Assembly (NCBI GenBank): GCA_029881035.1
Contig: JAOUNI010000006.1
Location: forward strand, 1-64,000
DNA length: 64,000 nt
Source of the DNA: Gammaproteobacteria bacterium
GTDB lineage: Bacteria > Pseudomonadota > Gammaproteobacteria > SZUA-229
Direction: 5' to 3'
Part shown: piece after piece, positions 1 through 9,816 of the stretch
Position numbering within the stretch: the stretch's first letter is position 1
Layout: every line of letters begins with the position of its first letter
Program-made: the position numbers and the translations under genes
Notes under the pieces: generated by a model
What the model was told of the DNA's origin: nothing
Databases searched by the model: none
Seen by the model: only the letters and a program-made list of their open reading frames with translations

Positions 1-114
1 CTCACCTTCCACCCATATCCATGAAAAATTCTGTTCGAGCACGGCGGCGGCCGCACGATTGAGTTCGGAAACAGAGTAGAGGGTGCGGCTGGAAGGGGTG
101 TCTTTTAATATCAT
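1..114 (-). CDS. xseA: Exodeoxyribonuclease VII large subunit, N-terminal part (cut by window edge)
   Basis: The minus strand is open from an ATG at 114 to the window edge, 38 codons. The peptide contains LYSVSELNRA and ends WIWVEGE, which is the characteristic start of XseA, where the OB-fold domain that binds single-stranded DNA begins. XseA with XseB degrades single-stranded DNA in the cytoplasm. The gene is divergent from guaB, the usual arrangement in gammaproteobacteria, which supports the call. The rest lies outside the window, so intactness cannot be judged. Confidence 0.85.
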   Translation of the reverse strand, partial: MILKDTPSSRTLYSVSELNRAAAAVLEQNFSWIWVEGE

Positions 115-238
115 TCAATCAATGTGGTTTTGGAGTTTCTCAGTGTCAGTAGTTTAAACCAGCATTGGCGTTATACCCAGCCTGCTATTTTGTGCCATGT
201 TTTCATTAGCCGTGCTCATGATTTTTCGTAAGTAGGGC

Positions 239-267
239 TTACGATGAACGGTCAGAAGCCGTATAAT
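239..267 (+). promoter_or_regulatory. Probable guaBA promoter
   Basis: TTACGA at 239-244 and a perfect TATAAT at 262-267 are separated by 17 bases. This predicts transcription starting near 274, about 33 bases before the guaB ATG. The -35 box is weak. No PurR-like or DnaA-like operator was recognised here. Confidence 0.6.
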
Positions 268-306
268 AGCGGGCTTTCATAAGATCACCACATTTACAGG
301 AATACT

Positions 307-1764
307 ATGCGAATTATTGAGGAAGCTCTCACTTTTGACGACGTTTTACTGGTTCCTGCGCACTCAATAATAATGCCGAAAGATGTCAGTCTGCGTACTA
401 AAGTGACCCGCGATATCGAATTGAATATTCCATTGTTATCCGCCGCTATGGATACCGTTACCGAGGCCCGCCTGTCTATTGCACTGGCTCAGGAAGGTGG
501 TCTGGGTATTATCCATAAGAATATGACAGCAAAGGAACAGGCGGCTGAAGTCAATCGTGTTAAGAAATATGAAAGTGGTGTGATTACCGATCCGGTAAAA
601 GTCACCCCGGAAACCTCTGTGCGTGAAGTCATTGAATTGCGCCAGCACTATAAAATTTCGGGTGTGCCGGTTATGCAGGGCGACGATCTGGTCGGTCTGG
701 TGACCAGCCGTGACGTACGTTTTGAAACTAATCTGGATCAGCCGGTTTCGGCCATCATGACGCCGAAGGAAAAACTGGTGACAGTTAAAGAAGGCGCATC
801 TAAAGAAGAAATTTTAGCGCTGTTGCACAAGCACCGTATCGAGCGCGTACTGGTCGTCAATGACGACTTCAAATTGCGCGGCATGATCACCGTCAAGGAT
901 ATACAGAAATCGACCGACTTTCCTAATGCCTGTAAAGATGCGCAGGGTCGTTTGCGCGTTGGTGCTGCTGTCGGTACCGGTATCGGCACTGAAGAACGTG
1001 TTGAGTTACTGGTGAAAGCAGGTGTTGATGTTATCGTTGTTGATACTGCGCATGGCCATTCACAGGCAGTGCTTGACCGGGTGAGCTGGGTTAAAAAGAA
1101 TTTTGACGTGCAGGTCATTGGTGGCAACATCGCCACCGGTGCAGCTGCCAAAGCTTTAGTAGAGGCAGGTGCGGATGGTGTGAAGGTCGGTATCGGCCCC
1201 GGCTCGATCTGCACTACGCGAATCGTCGCTGGTGTTGGTGTGCCACAGATCACCGCGATTAAAAACGTCGCTGCCGCATTAGAAGGCACCGGCGTGCCAT
1301 TAATTGCAGATGGTGGTATTCGTTTTTCGGGTGACATGTCCAAAGCGATTGCGGCTGGTGGTTACTGCATCATGGTTGGCGGCATGCTGGCGGGTACGGA
1401 AGAAGCGCCGGGTGAAGTTATTCTGTATCAGGGGCGCTCGTATAAAGCTTATCGCGGCATGGGTTCGCTGGGTGCGATGAAGAAAGGCTCCAGTGATCGT
1501 TACTTCCAGGACAGTTCTGAAGGCAGCGATAAACTGGTGCCTGAGGGTATCGAAGGTCGTGTTGCTTATAAAGGCCCGCTGACAGCGATTGTCCATCAGA
1601 TGATCGGCGGTCTGCGTTCCAGTATGGGTTACGTGGGCTGTTCGTCGATTGATGAAATGCGCACCAAGCCGGAGTTTGTACGCATCTCCGGTGCCGGCAT
1701 GGCCGAGTCGCACGTTCATGATGTGACGATTACCAAAGAAGCGCCTAATTACCGCTCTTCCTGA
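307..1764 (+). CDS. guaB: Inosine-5'-monophosphate dehydrogenase
   Basis: This enzyme oxidises IMP to XMP with NAD+, the committed step of GMP synthesis in the cytoplasm. The 485-residue protein has the full family layout: a TIM barrel interrupted at roughly residues 93-205 by two CBS domains. The catalytic loop GSICTTR carries the nucleophile at Cys302, and the IMP/K+ site segment GVKVGIGPG lies just before it. Length is normal for the long bacterial form. It is followed by guaA, which uses its product, with a 112-base gap containing an inverted repeat. The start is the first ATG after a good promoter. Confidence 0.97.
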   Translation: MRIIEEALTFDDVLLVPAHSIIMPKDVSLRTKVTRDIELNIPLLSAAMDTVTEARLSIALAQEGGLGIIHKNMTAKEQAAEVNRVKKYESGVITDPVKVTPETSVREVIELRQHYKISGVPVMQGDDLVGLVTSRDVRFETNLDQPVSAIMTPKEKLVTVKEGASKEEILALLHKHRIERVLVVNDDFKLRGMITVKDIQKSTDFPNACKDAQGRLRVGAAVGTGIGTEERVELLVKAGVDVIVVDTAHGHSQAVLDRVSWVKKNFDVQVIGGNIATGAAAKALVEAGADGVKVGIGPGSICTTRIVAGVGVPQITAIKNVAAALEGTGVPLIADGGIRFSGDMSKAIAAGGYCIMVGGMLAGTEEAPGEVILYQGRSYKAYRGMGSLGAMKKGSSDRYFQDSSEGSDKLVPEGIEGRVAYKGPLTAIVHQMIGGLRSSMGYVGCSSIDEMRTKPEFVRISGAGMAESHVHDVTITKEAPNYRSS

Positions 1765-1770
1765 TAAATC

Positions 1771-1841
1771 ACAGAAGGTCATGCAGAGGGCGCAGAGAAA
1801 ACAGTTTAACTTGTCGATCTTTGCGCCCTTTGTGCTTCTGT
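1771..1841. repeat. Imperfect inverted repeat between guaB and guaA
   Basis: The arms 1771-1798 and 1818-1841 share ACAGAAG at the outside and a GC-rich core (AGGGCGCAGAG against CTTTGCGCCCTTT), with about 20 bases between them. As RNA it would form a long bulged hairpin. No T-run follows, so it is not an ordinary terminator. It could be a degenerate intergenic repeat element or a structure that adjusts the guaB:guaA ratio. Confidence 0.55.
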
Positions 1842-1876
1842 TGATAAATTTTATTTAATTAAAAAAGAAATTACTT

Positions 1877-3445
1877 ATGCAAGACATTCATTCCGACCGA
1901 ATACTGATTATCGACTTTGGTTCACAGTACACCCAGTTGATTGCCCGCCGCGTGCGCGAAGCAGGCGTTTACTGTGAAGTCCACCACACCGGCATTGAAG
2001 ATCAGGAGATAAGAGATTTCAAACCCAAGGGCATCATTCTTTCCGGTGGTCCTGAGTCGGTGACCGCGGTCGATACCCTGGTTGCCCCTGATCTGGTGTT
2101 TAATCTGGGCGTGCCGGTGCTGGGTATTTGTTACGGCATGCAAACCATGGCGGCGCAACTGGGTGGCAAAGTCGGTGCCTCGAAACATCGTGAGTTTGGT
2201 TTTGCACGAGTACGTGCTCGTGGCCACAGCCGTTTATTAAAAGATATTGAAGATCATGTGAACGAAGAAGGTCATGCCTTCCTTGACGTCTGGATGTCGC
2301 ACGGTGACAGGGTGGAAGAATTACCGGAAGGCTTTATTTGCATCGCCAGTACCGACAGTGCACCCCTGGCCGGCATGGCGGATGAGAAATGCGGTTTTTA
2401 CGGTGTGCAATTTCACCCCGAGGTGACACACACCAAACAGGGGCAGCGCATCATCGAACGCTTTGTGCACGAAATTTGTGGCTGTGCTGCCATGTGGACA
2501 GCGGACAATATTATCGAAGACAGTATTGCGCGTATCCGCAATCGGGTCGGTAGCGACGAAGTAGTGCTGGGCCTGTCGGGCGGCGTCGATTCATCCGTGG
2601 TTGCGGCGATGCTGCATCGTGCTATTGGCGAACAGCTGACCTGTGTGTTTGTTGATAATGGTCTGCTGCGCCATATGGAAGGCGATACGGTGATGGCGGT
2701 GTTTGCCGAGAACATGGGTGTCAAAGTCATTCGAGTTGATGCTGAAAAACGTTTCCTTGACGAGTTGAAAGGCGTTAGTGATCCCGAGTTGAAACGAAAA
2801 GTAATCGGCCGTGTTTTTGTCGAGATTTTCGAAGAAGAAGCCAACAAGTTGACCAGTGCAAACTGGCTGGCGCAGGGCACGATTTACCCTGATGTGATTG
2901 AATCGGCGGGTAGTAAAAATTCCCACCTGATTAAATCGCACCATAACGTTGGTGGTCTGCCGGAAGGCATGCGCCTGCAACTGGTTGAGCCATTGCGCGA
3001 ATTGTTCAAGGACGAAGTGCGCAAGATTGGTGTTGAGTTAGGTCTGCCTTCTGAAATGGTTTATCGTCATCCGTTCCCTGGCCCGGGTCTGGGTGTGCGT
3101 ATCCTGGGTGAAGTTAAAAAAGAATATGCTGATCTGCTACGTTTGGCTGACCATATTTTTATCGAAGAACTTTATAAAAATGATTTGTACGATAAAGTGA
3201 GTCAGGCTTTCACCGTGTTTATTCCGGTTAAATCGGTCGGTGTCATGGGCGACGGTCGTCGTTACGATTATGTGGTGGCTTTACGCGCGGTTGAAACTAT
3301 TGATTTCATGACCGCACGCTGGGCACATCTGCCTTATGATTTTCTTGGTCACGTTTCAACGCGTATTATTAATGAAGTGGATGGTATTTCACGCGTGACT
3401 TACGATATTTCTGGCAAGCCGCCAGCCACGATTGAATGGGAATAA
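1877..3445 (+). CDS. guaA: GMP synthase (glutamine-hydrolysing)
   Basis: This enzyme converts XMP to GMP using glutamine and ATP in the cytoplasm. The N-terminal class-I glutamine amidotransferase domain (about residues 1-205) has the nucleophile Cys85 in GICYGM and the HPE of the triad in [10 protein letters not shown]. The ATP pyrophosphatase domain has the PP-loop SGGVDSS at residues 234-240. The C-terminal dimerisation domain ends in the family-typical IEWE. At 522 residues it is full length. It lies downstream of guaB, probably in one guaBA operon. Confidence 0.97.
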   Translation: MQDIHSDRILIIDFGSQYTQLIARRVREAGVYCEVHHTGIEDQEIRDFKPKGIILSGGPESVTAVDTLVAPDLVFNLGVPVLGICYGMQTMAAQLGGKVGASKHREFGFARVRARGHSRLLKDIEDHVNEEGHAFLDVWMSHGDRVEELPEGFICIASTDSAPLAGMADEKCGFYGVQFHPEVTHTKQGQRIIERFVHEICGCAAMWTADNIIEDSIARIRNRVGSDEVVLGLSGGVDSSVVAAMLHRAIGEQLTCVFVDNGLLRHMEGDTVMAVFAENMGVKVIRVDAEKRFLDELKGVSDPELKRKVIGRVFVEIFEEEANKLTSANWLAQGTIYPDVIESAGSKNSHLIKSHHNVGGLPEGMRLQLVEPLRELFKDEVRKIGVELGLPSEMVYRHPFPGPGLGVRILGEVKKEYADLLRLADHIFIEELYKNDLYDKVSQAFTVFIPVKSVGVMGDGRRYDYVVALRAVETIDFMTARWAHLPYDFLGHVSTRIINEVDGISRVTYDISGKPPATIEWE

Positions 3446-3451
3446 TTAAAC

Positions 3452-3472
3452 AGTTCTATCTAACATAGGACT
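3452..3472. terminator. Possible bidirectional terminator between guaA and the receiver gene
   Basis: AGTTCTAT and ATAGGACT form an eight-pair stem (one G-U) around the loop CTAAC, between two convergent genes. The following sequence is T/A-rich (ATTTATTA) without a clean T-run. Weak. Confidence 0.4.
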
Positions 3473-3477
3473 ATTTA

Positions 3478-3858
3478 TTAATGACAAATTTCTTTCAGGT
3501 CGGATAAAAGCAGATTTCTATCGTAAGGTTTTTGAGCGACTTTTTTGACATTAGTGTAGTTGCGACTTTTTCTTGCTATCTCTAATTTGTCTCGTATGGA
3601 TGACAGAATGACTGGGATTTTCGCGGTCTCCTGTTTGGAAAACAGGATTTGACTCATTTCAAGGCCATCAAGACCTCCCATTTCAACATCGCTGATGATC
3701 AGGTCTACATCATGATGCTGAATGAACTTCAGGCAATCACGAGCGTTGTCGACGGTTTTGACAATGTAGTCATTTTCATTTTTGAGGAAGCTCTTAATTA
3801 GATGTCTTGAAATTGCGTCATCATCGACGATCAGGATTAGTTTCTTAGATATGATCAA
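3478..3858 (-). CDS. Stand-alone response-regulator receiver domain
   Basis: This is a 126-residue CheY-like protein with no output domain. The acidic pocket Asp12-14, phospho-acceptor Asp57 (IISDVEM), Ser86/87 and Lys110 (AQKP) are all in place, so phosphorylation should be possible. No histidine kinase lies nearby, so the partner and output are unknown. The start is uncertain. The first usable codon is TTG at 3858, but the ribosome-binding sequence AAAGGGA ends one base before it, which is too close. ATC at 3855 or ATA at 3852 would be better spaced, and no ATG is available. Confidence 0.85.
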   Translation of the reverse strand: MIISKKLILIVDDDAISRHLIKSFLKNENDYIVKTVDNARDCLKFIQHHDVDLIISDVEMGGLDGLEMSQILFSKQETAKIPVILSSIRDKLEIARKSRNYTNVKKVAQKPYDRNLLLSDLKEICH

Positions 3859-3927
3859 ATCCCTTTATATAGAAATTAATATTAATAATGCCACGCATAT
3901 CGAGCACAGATAAAATTGTAATCTTTT

Positions 3928-3954
3928 TTGAAAAGTAAAAGTAATACTTATAAT
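3928..3954 (+). promoter_or_regulatory. Probable tadA promoter
   Basis: TTGAAA at 3928-3933 and TATAAT at 3949-3954 are separated by 15 bases. The upstream in-frame ATG at 3953 sits inside this -10 box, which argues that tadA starts at the next ATG, 3974. The leader would be only about 13 bases. Confidence 0.5.
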
Positions 3955-3973
3955 GTGGTCAAAGAGTATTTGT

Positions 3974-4423
3974 ATGAACGATAAACACTGGATGCGGCAT
4001 GCACTGGAGCTGGCAAAAAAAGCTGAATCAATGGGTGAGGTACCAGTTGGAGCAGTCATTGTTAAAGATAATAAGATTCTAGCGGAAGGCTGGAACCAGC
4101 CCATTATTTCTAATGATGCGACCGCTCATGCCGAGATCATGGCTTTGCGAGCAGCCGGTGAGGCGCTCAATAATTATCGGATTACTGATGCTGAGTTGTT
4201 TGTTACTCTTGAGCCCTGTTCGATGTGTGTCGGTGCCTTAATTCATGCACGCATCAAGCGAGTTGTATATGCCGCCAGCGAACCAAGAACCGGGGCACTC
4301 GGTGGTGCGTTTAATTTGCTCGAGTCGAATGACCATAATCATCTGTTTGAAGTGGAAGCGGGTGTGCTGGCGGATGAAAGCCGTGAGTTAATCCAGGCGT
4401 TCTTTAAAACCCGTCGTAAATAG
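3974..4423 (+). CDS. tadA: tRNA-specific adenosine deaminase
   Basis: TadA deaminates adenosine 34 of tRNA-Arg(ACG) to inosine. The zinc deaminase motifs are complete: HAE (in TAHAEIMAL) and PCSMC (in EPCSMCVGA). From the ATG at 3974 the protein begins MNDKHWMRHAL, matching family N-termini, and has 149 residues. An upstream ATG at 3953 would add seven residues but overlaps the predicted -10 box. The stop codon abuts the stop of convergent rsgA, so there is no room for a terminator. Confidence 0.93.
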   Translation: MNDKHWMRHALELAKKAESMGEVPVGAVIVKDNKILAEGWNQPIISNDATAHAEIMALRAAGEALNNYRITDAELFVTLEPCSMCVGALIHARIKRVVYAASEPRTGALGGAFNLLESNDHNHLFEVEAGVLADESRELIQAFFKTRRK

Positions 4424-5419
4424 CTATCGGGATTGTTCTTCCAGATCTTCCAGCATTTTCTTAAAACTGTTAACACGTTGCTGGGAAAGTTCGCCTTTGT
4501 TCAGTGCTTCATTAATGGCGCAGCCGGGCTCAGTAGTGTGAGTGCAGTTGCTGAACTTGCAATAACCCTGGTACGGCTTGAGTTCGATAAAACCATTCAC
4601 GATATCTTCTTTGTCACGATTCCAGGGCGTGAAATCACGTACACCGGGTGAGTCAATTAATGCGCCACCGTCGGGCAGATGATAAAGTGATGATACCGTG
4701 GTGGTGTGTTTTCCTTCTTTGGAAGCAGTGGAGATTTCGCCGATGCGAATATCGATGTCCGGCAACAGCATTTTAACCAGTGATGATTTGCCGACACCGG
4801 ATAACCCCACCAGAATGCTGACGGTGCCCTGCAAGGCTTCTTTTAATTCATTCAGTCCGGTGTCTTTATTGATGCTAGTTTCAATGATGCGATAACCAAT
4901 ATGTTTATAGGTCTCTTTGATGTTATTAATCACTGACCGGTTATCGTCATTGAGCAAATCAATTTTATTGATAACGATTAAAGCTTCAGCTGGAAGGTTT
5001 TCAGCCGCAGTTAGATAGCGGTCTATTAAATAGTCATTCGGTTCAGGTTCGACCGAACAGACAATAACAACCTGACCGATGTTGGCCGCCACCGTTTTTG
5101 CCTGACCGGCAAAACCAGTTTTCTCTAGAACATTTTTTCTTTCATTGATGGCGACGACAACACCGTGATGGTGCTGATCGATTTGAATTACTACACTATC
5201 ACCACAGGCAATGTCACCGAGGTTTTGTCGGAGTTTACAGTCGTATTGCTGATTGTCATCCGTTTCGATAACGAGTTTTCTGCCATGATGGCTCACCACC
5301 AGTCCATTGAATATTTGGTTGTCAGAGGTGTTTTTTTCAGAGTCTGGAAGTTTGCTCAGATCATTTTTGTTGGAGGCGATACGTCGTTTTTGTTGATCGG
5401 TAAGTCTACGTTTTGCCAT
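4424..5419 (-). CDS. rsgA: Small ribosomal subunit GTPase RsgA
   Basis: RsgA is a late-stage 30S assembly GTPase. The protein has an N-terminal OB-fold region, a circularly permuted GTPase domain in which NKID (the G4 motif) comes before the P-loop GLSGVGKSS and DSPGVRDF (the G3 motif), and a C-terminal zinc site with CKFSNCTH and PGC. At 331 residues it is normal. It is the last of three minus-strand genes (protease, cytochrome, rsgA) that may be cotranscribed. Confidence 0.95.
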   Translation of the reverse strand: MAKRRLTDQQKRRIASNKNDLSKLPDSEKNTSDNQIFNGLVVSHHGRKLVIETDDNQQYDCKLRQNLGDIACGDSVVIQIDQHHHGVVVAINERKNVLEKTGFAGQAKTVAANIGQVVIVCSVEPEPNDYLIDRYLTAAENLPAEALIVINKIDLLNDDNRSVINNIKETYKHIGYRIIETSINKDTGLNELKEALQGTVSILVGLSGVGKSSLVKMLLPDIDIRIGEISTASKEGKHTTTVSSLYHLPDGGALIDSPGVRDFTPWNRDKEDIVNGFIELKPYQGYCKFSNCTHTTEPGCAINEALNKGELSQQRVNSFKKMLEDLEEQSR

Positions 5420-5446
5420 CGTATTTAAATAAAAATAGCTGGTAGC

Positions 5447-5740
5447 TTAAAATTTATAGTATTTTTCATTGAGAAAGTGTGCTACTGCTTCGGTATCTTC
5501 ATCAAACCAGGCAATGCCAAGATTGTCTTTACAACGCCTAACTTGCTTACTAAGCGCCTCCATGGATTTTACAAAACGAGTTTCTCGGGTGTAGACACTG
5601 CTGGTATGGCACTTGTTGCAATGTGCTTCATGCGTTTCTTCGCCGTGTTGATAAAGCTCGGCATTTTTCTCTGCTTGTGCGAAGGAAGAAAACAGTGACA
5701 AAGTAGCAGATGTACATATCAATAAAAAAAGTTTTTTCAT
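5447..5740 (-). CDS. Small periplasmic c-type cytochrome
   Basis: A 97-residue secreted protein with a signal peptide (MKKLFLLICT... ending near FAQA) and one haem motif, CNKCH, followed by a short helical region. It probably carries one haem in the periplasm as an electron carrier. The partner is unknown. The ATG at 5740 is chosen because GAGGA lies eight bases upstream. A longer reading would need TTG at 5755. The gene sits between an M48 protease and rsgA on the same strand, with short gaps. Confidence 0.75.
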   Translation of the reverse strand: MKKLFLLICTSATLSLFSSFAQAEKNAELYQHGEETHEAHCNKCHTSSVYTRETRFVKSMEALSKQVRRCKDNLGIAWFDEDTEAVAHFLNEKYYKF

Positions 5741-5765
5741 TATTATATTCCTCAAACTTGTGAGT

Positions 5766-7007
5766 TTATGTCCGTGTATTTAAATGGGCAATTCTAACAG
5801 GTGCAGGTGGATGTGAGTCATAGAAAGCTGAATACACCGGGTCGGGTGTTAGAGTGCTGGCATTTTCACGGTACAGGCCAACTAACGCTTTAATTAGATG
5901 TTGAGCATCGGTTTGTTCAGCAGCAAAGGCATCCGCCTCAAATTCGTTCTTACGTGAGAACAGACTCATTATAGGGCTGAGTATAAAAGTAAAAACCGGA
6001 GAAACTATAGTGAATAACAGCAGGGCCATATAGGTTGATTGAGTAGTGATGCCAAGACCGTTATAAAACCACTGATTTTTCATTAACCAGGCGAGAATTG
6101 CGAGGCCAGCCAGAGTGGTCGCAAAAGAAATCAGGATACTTTTGATGATGTGCTTTTTCTTGAAATGTCCTAGCTCGTGTGCCAGTACTGCTTCTAGCTC
6201 ATCGTCGCTGAGCATTTTTAAGAGCGTGTCGTAAAATACGATGCGCTTGTTACGGCCGAAGCCTGAAAAATAGGCATTGCCGTGGGAAGAACGTTTTGAG
6301 CCATCAATCACAAACACGCCATTGCTACTGAAGCCACAGCGTTCGAGTAGACCTTTAATGCGGTTTAGTGTATTGCCTTCTGCTAGTGGCTCAAATTTAT
6401 TGAAGATAGGTGCTATCCAGGTGGGATAAATCCACATCATCAATATGCTGAAGCCGGACAGCAATACCCAAGTATAGAGCCACCACATCTCGCCCATCTG
6501 TTCCATTAGCCATAAAATCGCATACAACAAAGGTACGCCAATGATGAGGCCGAGTACGGAGCCTTTGAATATATCGATGATAAAAGTTTTAATAGTGGTC
6601 TTATTGAAACCAAATTTTTCTTCAATAACAAAAGTCGTATAAATAGAAAATGGTAATTCCAGTGCTGCTGAAATCAGGCTGAACGCCAGTATGACCATGA
6701 TACCGGTTAAAATCGGACTGAAACTCAGGTTAATAATGTTTTGATCTAGCCATTCCAGGCCGCCGCCCAGTGTCCAGATGAGCAGTAAGGCGGCATCATA
6801 AAACATCGGCCAGCGACCAAAACGAGTTTTTGTGGAAGTGTAGTCGGCCGCTTTCTGGTGTTCTTCCAGGGTGATTTTATCGGCGAACGATTCAGGTACA
6901 TTGTTACGGTGCTGGCTAATGTGTGCAATCTGGCGAGCCGAAAGCCACAATCTCAGGCCAATCGACAAAACTAACATCGACAAAAAGAACTGGGTAAATG
7001 TAAACAT
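5766..7007 (-). CDS. Membrane-bound M48 zinc metallopeptidase (Ste24/CAAX protease 1-like)
   Basis: A 413-residue integral membrane protein. The N-terminal half has several hydrophobic helices typical of the Ste24 N-terminal domain, followed by the zinc motif HELGH near residues 274-280 and a downstream glutamate in NEFEADAFA near 354. These are the three zinc ligands and the catalytic Glu of M48. It probably takes part in membrane-protein quality control. Bacterial substrates are not known. The start is supported by AAAGGAA seven bases upstream. Confidence 0.88.
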   Translation of the reverse strand: MFTFTQFFLSMLVLSIGLRLWLSARQIAHISQHRNNVPESFADKITLEEHQKAADYTSTKTRFGRWPMFYDAALLLIWTLGGGLEWLDQNIINLSFSPILTGIMVILAFSLISAALELPFSIYTTFVIEEKFGFNKTTIKTFIIDIFKGSVLGLIIGVPLLYAILWLMEQMGEMWWLYTWVLLSGFSILMMWIYPTWIAPIFNKFEPLAEGNTLNRIKGLLERCGFSSNGVFVIDGSKRSSHGNAYFSGFGRNKRIVFYDTLLKMLSDDELEAVLAHELGHFKKKHIIKSILISFATTLAGLAILAWLMKNQWFYNGLGITTQSTYMALLLFTIVSPVFTFILSPIMSLFSRKNEFEADAFAAEQTDAQHLIKALVGLYRENASTLTPDPVYSAFYDSHPPAPVRIAHLNTRT

Positions 7008-7020
7008 GTATTTCCTTTAT

Positions 7021-7048
7021 TTGAGAATAACAAATGATGCTATATTAT
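7021..7048 (+). promoter_or_regulatory. Possible orn promoter
   Basis: TTGAGA at 7021-7026 and TATTAT at 7043-7048 are 16 bases apart, each matching consensus at five of six positions. Transcription would start near 7055, about 60 bases before orn. Confidence 0.5.
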
Positions 7049-7117
7049 CCATTCTATAGTGCTAGATGGCTAGACGACTTTTAACCTAAATATATATACA
7101 ACAAGGAAATACTGAAC

Positions 7118-7666
7118 ATGGCACAGCCCAACGATGAAAACTTGATCTGGATTGACCTGGAAATGACCGGTCTCGACCCGCTTTCTGATCGAATCATAGA
7201 AATAGCCACCATCGTCACCGATAAAAACCTGAACATCATCGACAAAGGTCCCTCTGTGGTAGTGCATCAGAGTGATGAAATGCTTGATGGTATGGATGAG
7301 TGGTGTACTAATCAGCACGGTAAAACAGGTCTCACCGAACGTGTGCGCAATAGCTCTATTTCTGAAGAGACTGCTGAAGCCATTACCATCTCGTTTCTGA
7401 AGAAATACGTCCCCGCCGGAAAGTCACCCATGTGTGGTAACAGCATCTGTCAGGATCGACGCTTTCTTGCCCGTTGGATGCCCGAACTGGAAGAGTATTT
7501 CCACTACCGCAATCTCGATGTTAGTGCACTGAAAGAGCTGGCCGTACGTTGGGCGCCACAAGCACTCGAAGGCTTCAGTAAAACGGGTAGCCATCTGGCT
7601 ATGGATGACATTCTCGATTCGATTGGAGAATTGAAGCATTATCGGAAAACGATGTTATCAATTTAA
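7118..7666 (+). CDS. orn: Oligoribonuclease
   Basis: Orn is a 3'-5' exoribonuclease that degrades dinucleotides and pGpG, finishing RNA turnover and c-di-GMP breakdown. The DEDDh motifs are present: [20 protein letters not shown] and the C-terminal H/D pair in [10 protein letters not shown]. At 182 residues it is normal. AAGGAA lies nine bases before the ATG. It is relevant that a GGDEF-EAL protein is encoded elsewhere in this window. Confidence 0.96.
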   Translation: MAQPNDENLIWIDLEMTGLDPLSDRIIEIATIVTDKNLNIIDKGPSVVVHQSDEMLDGMDEWCTNQHGKTGLTERVRNSSISEETAEAITISFLKKYVPAGKSPMCGNSICQDRRFLARWMPELEEYFHYRNLDVSALKELAVRWAPQALEGFSKTGSHLAMDDILDSIGELKHYRKTMLSI

Positions 7667-7870
7667 TTTGGGACTAACTTCATCGTTCCTGCGCGTTTTT
7701 ACTGGAAGCAGTGATGCTTAAATACACAGGTTACGGACCTGAGGATAGAATCCACCTTTGGGTTTTTGTACAATTTTGAATTTTTGTATTAATTTATAGT
7801 TTCGGCGTTAGTAGATGCGACTATTCATTATCACAAAATTTTCAAATTAATAAAGTTTCAGGAATATATC

Positions 7871-8947
7871 GTGTCATCTCAGTCTAATTTCGAGCAAATT
7901 AAGCCCTATCTAACACTGTTTGGTGAGAATGTTTATTTGCAAGCTGCAGGGATTCTGGTCAGTGCTTACATTATAGGTAAGCTGATTAATCTTTTTTTAG
8001 GTGTGATTTTACAGAAGCTGGCCAGTAAATCACACAGCAAATTGGATGATCAGATTCTCAGATTACTTCAGCCACCGGTTTTTTATACCATTATCATTAT
8101 CGCTGTTGCGATAGCTGCAAAATTAATTTTTCCTGCTAGCGTTGAGCTTATTGTTATCCCTTTATTTGAGACGGTTGCAGTAATTATCTGGACTGTTCTG
8201 ACTTTGCGAGTGTCTCGATTGCTGATACGAGCAGGTAGTCTTCAAGTTGACCGGTTTACCCTGATCCATAATCAAACCCGTCCTTTATTTGAAAATCTGG
8301 CAATGATGATTATCGTTGCGCTGTCGCTGTACTTTGTCTTTTTCGTTTGGAATATCGATATGACAGCGTGGCTAGCTTCAGCAGGTATTCTGGGTATTGC
8401 CATTGGTTTTGCTTCAAAGGATACACTGGCAAATTTATTTTCCGGCGTCTTTATTCTTGCGGATGCACCTTACAAGATTGGTGACTTTATTGTGCTGGAC
8501 AGCGGTGAGCGCGGTGAGGTGACTCATATTGGAATTCGTAGCACCCGTATTTTGACTCGTGACGATGTTGAAGTGACGATACCTAATTCGATTATGGGTA
8601 ACAGCAAAATAATTAATGAGTCGGGTGGGCCACATAAAAAATTCCGTATTCGTCTGAAAGTGGGCGTGGCCTACGGCACCGATGTTGATGAAGTTAAAAA
8701 CATCTTGCTGGATGTTGCTGCTCAGGAAAAAGAGGTTTGTAAAGATCCCGAGCCACGAGTTCGTTTTCGTCAGTTTGGTGCATCCAGTCTCGATTTTGAA
8801 CTGCTCTGCTGGATTGAAGATCCTGTTTTTCGTGGACGTGTTATAGATATACTTAACACTGCGGTCTATAAACAGTTTCAGCAGCGTAATATTGAAATTC
8901 CATATAGCAAGCAAGATATTTATATTAAATCTCTACCGAGTGAGTAG
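7871..8947 (+). CDS. MscS-family mechanosensitive ion channel
   Basis: A 358-residue inner-membrane protein with four hydrophobic segments followed by the MscS core: a pore-lining helix rich in Gly and Ala (ASAGILGIAIGFASKD), the beta domain (GDFIVL, RSTRILTRDD, IPNS) and a C-terminal alpha/beta domain. It should open under membrane tension and release solutes. The start is GTG at 7871 with AGGAA a suitable distance upstream. It is followed after ten bases by a methyltransferase gene. The 200 bases before it contain no recognised gene. Confidence 0.93.
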   Translation: MSSQSNFEQIKPYLTLFGENVYLQAAGILVSAYIIGKLINLFLGVILQKLASKSHSKLDDQILRLLQPPVFYTIIIIAVAIAAKLIFPASVELIVIPLFETVAVIIWTVLTLRVSRLLIRAGSLQVDRFTLIHNQTRPLFENLAMMIIVALSLYFVFFVWNIDMTAWLASAGILGIAIGFASKDTLANLFSGVFILADAPYKIGDFIVLDSGERGEVTHIGIRSTRILTRDDVEVTIPNSIMGNSKIINESGGPHKKFRIRLKVGVAYGTDVDEVKNILLDVAAQEKEVCKDPEPRVRFRQFGASSLDFELLCWIEDPVFRGRVIDILNTAVYKQFQQRNIEIPYSKQDIYIKSLPSE

Positions 8948-8957
8948 GGGCGTTAAT

Positions 8958-9572
8958 ATGTCTGATAGGAAAACACACTGGGAAAATATCTATAAAAATA
9001 AGTCTCCACTTGAAGTAGGCTGGTATCTGGCGAAGCCTGTTTTGTCGTTACAGCTTATTGCTAATTCTCAAGTTGCAATGGATGCACCTATTATCGATGT
9101 AGGCGGTGGTGCTTCTGTACTGGTCGATTACCTGCTTGATGAAGGTTATGCAAACATTAGTGTTTTAGATATTTCAGCAAATGCATTGGCGTGCGTAAAA
9201 ATTAGACTGGGTGACAGGGCTGATGTAGTTGAATGGTACGAGGATGATGTCATTAGTTTTAACCCTCCGCATCAGTTTTCTATTTGGCATGATCGTGCAG
9301 TATTTCATTTTCTGCTAGATGAAAATGATAGGCGTGGTTATGTGGATGCATTAAAGAGTGCACTAATACCAAAGGGGCATGTAATTATTGCTGCCTTTGC
9401 TGTTGGAGGGCCAACACAGTGTAGTGGCCTTGATATTGTTCAATACGATGCAAAAAAACTTCAGGCCGAGCTAGGCGAAGACTTTGAGCTGATTGAGGAG
9501 AGGGGTGAGCTACATATCACGCCGGCAAATAAAGAGCAGGAATTTACTTATTTTCATTTTGTTAGAAAATAA
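8958..9572 (+). CDS. Class I SAM-dependent methyltransferase
   Basis: A 204-residue protein with the Rossmann SAM-binding motif PIIDVGGGASVLVDYLL, an acidic residue ending the second strand (VLDISANAL) and a third motif DDVISFNPP. The family is the thiopurine-methyltransferase-like group, but the substrate cannot be inferred. ATG 8958 is preferred over an upstream reading because AGGGG precedes it and the protein then begins MSDRKTHWENIY, typical for this group. It is likely cotranscribed with the channel gene. The 240 bases after it hold nothing I recognise. Confidence 0.85.
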   Translation: MSDRKTHWENIYKNKSPLEVGWYLAKPVLSLQLIANSQVAMDAPIIDVGGGASVLVDYLLDEGYANISVLDISANALACVKIRLGDRADVVEWYEDDVISFNPPHQFSIWHDRAVFHFLLDENDRRGYVDALKSALIPKGHVIIAAFAVGGPTQCSGLDIVQYDAKKLQAELGEDFELIEERGELHITPANKEQEFTYFHFVRK

Positions 9573-9816
9573 GCAAGCAGCAGCTATTTGTTTCTTCATT
9601 TTGCTGATGTTAGCTAGCTCAGGAAATGTTATGGCGAATTATGCATGACATCCAGAATTTATTGGCAACGTCATCTACAATCAATGTCTGTGTGACTGAG
9701 TTGATGCTCGAAAAAGGTAAGTAGAGATAGACGGCAAAATATTCCGGGTTGCATGATAATCTAGGTTGGTTATCAGGCCACTTTGTTTGTAGTTTTATTA
9801 TTAAGGAAGAATGACA

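Noticed and set aside
738-1343. Long antisense frame inside guaB (and similar frames opposite other housekeeping genes)
   Set aside because: Shadows of the real coding strand: composition follows the opposite gene and no start signals exist.
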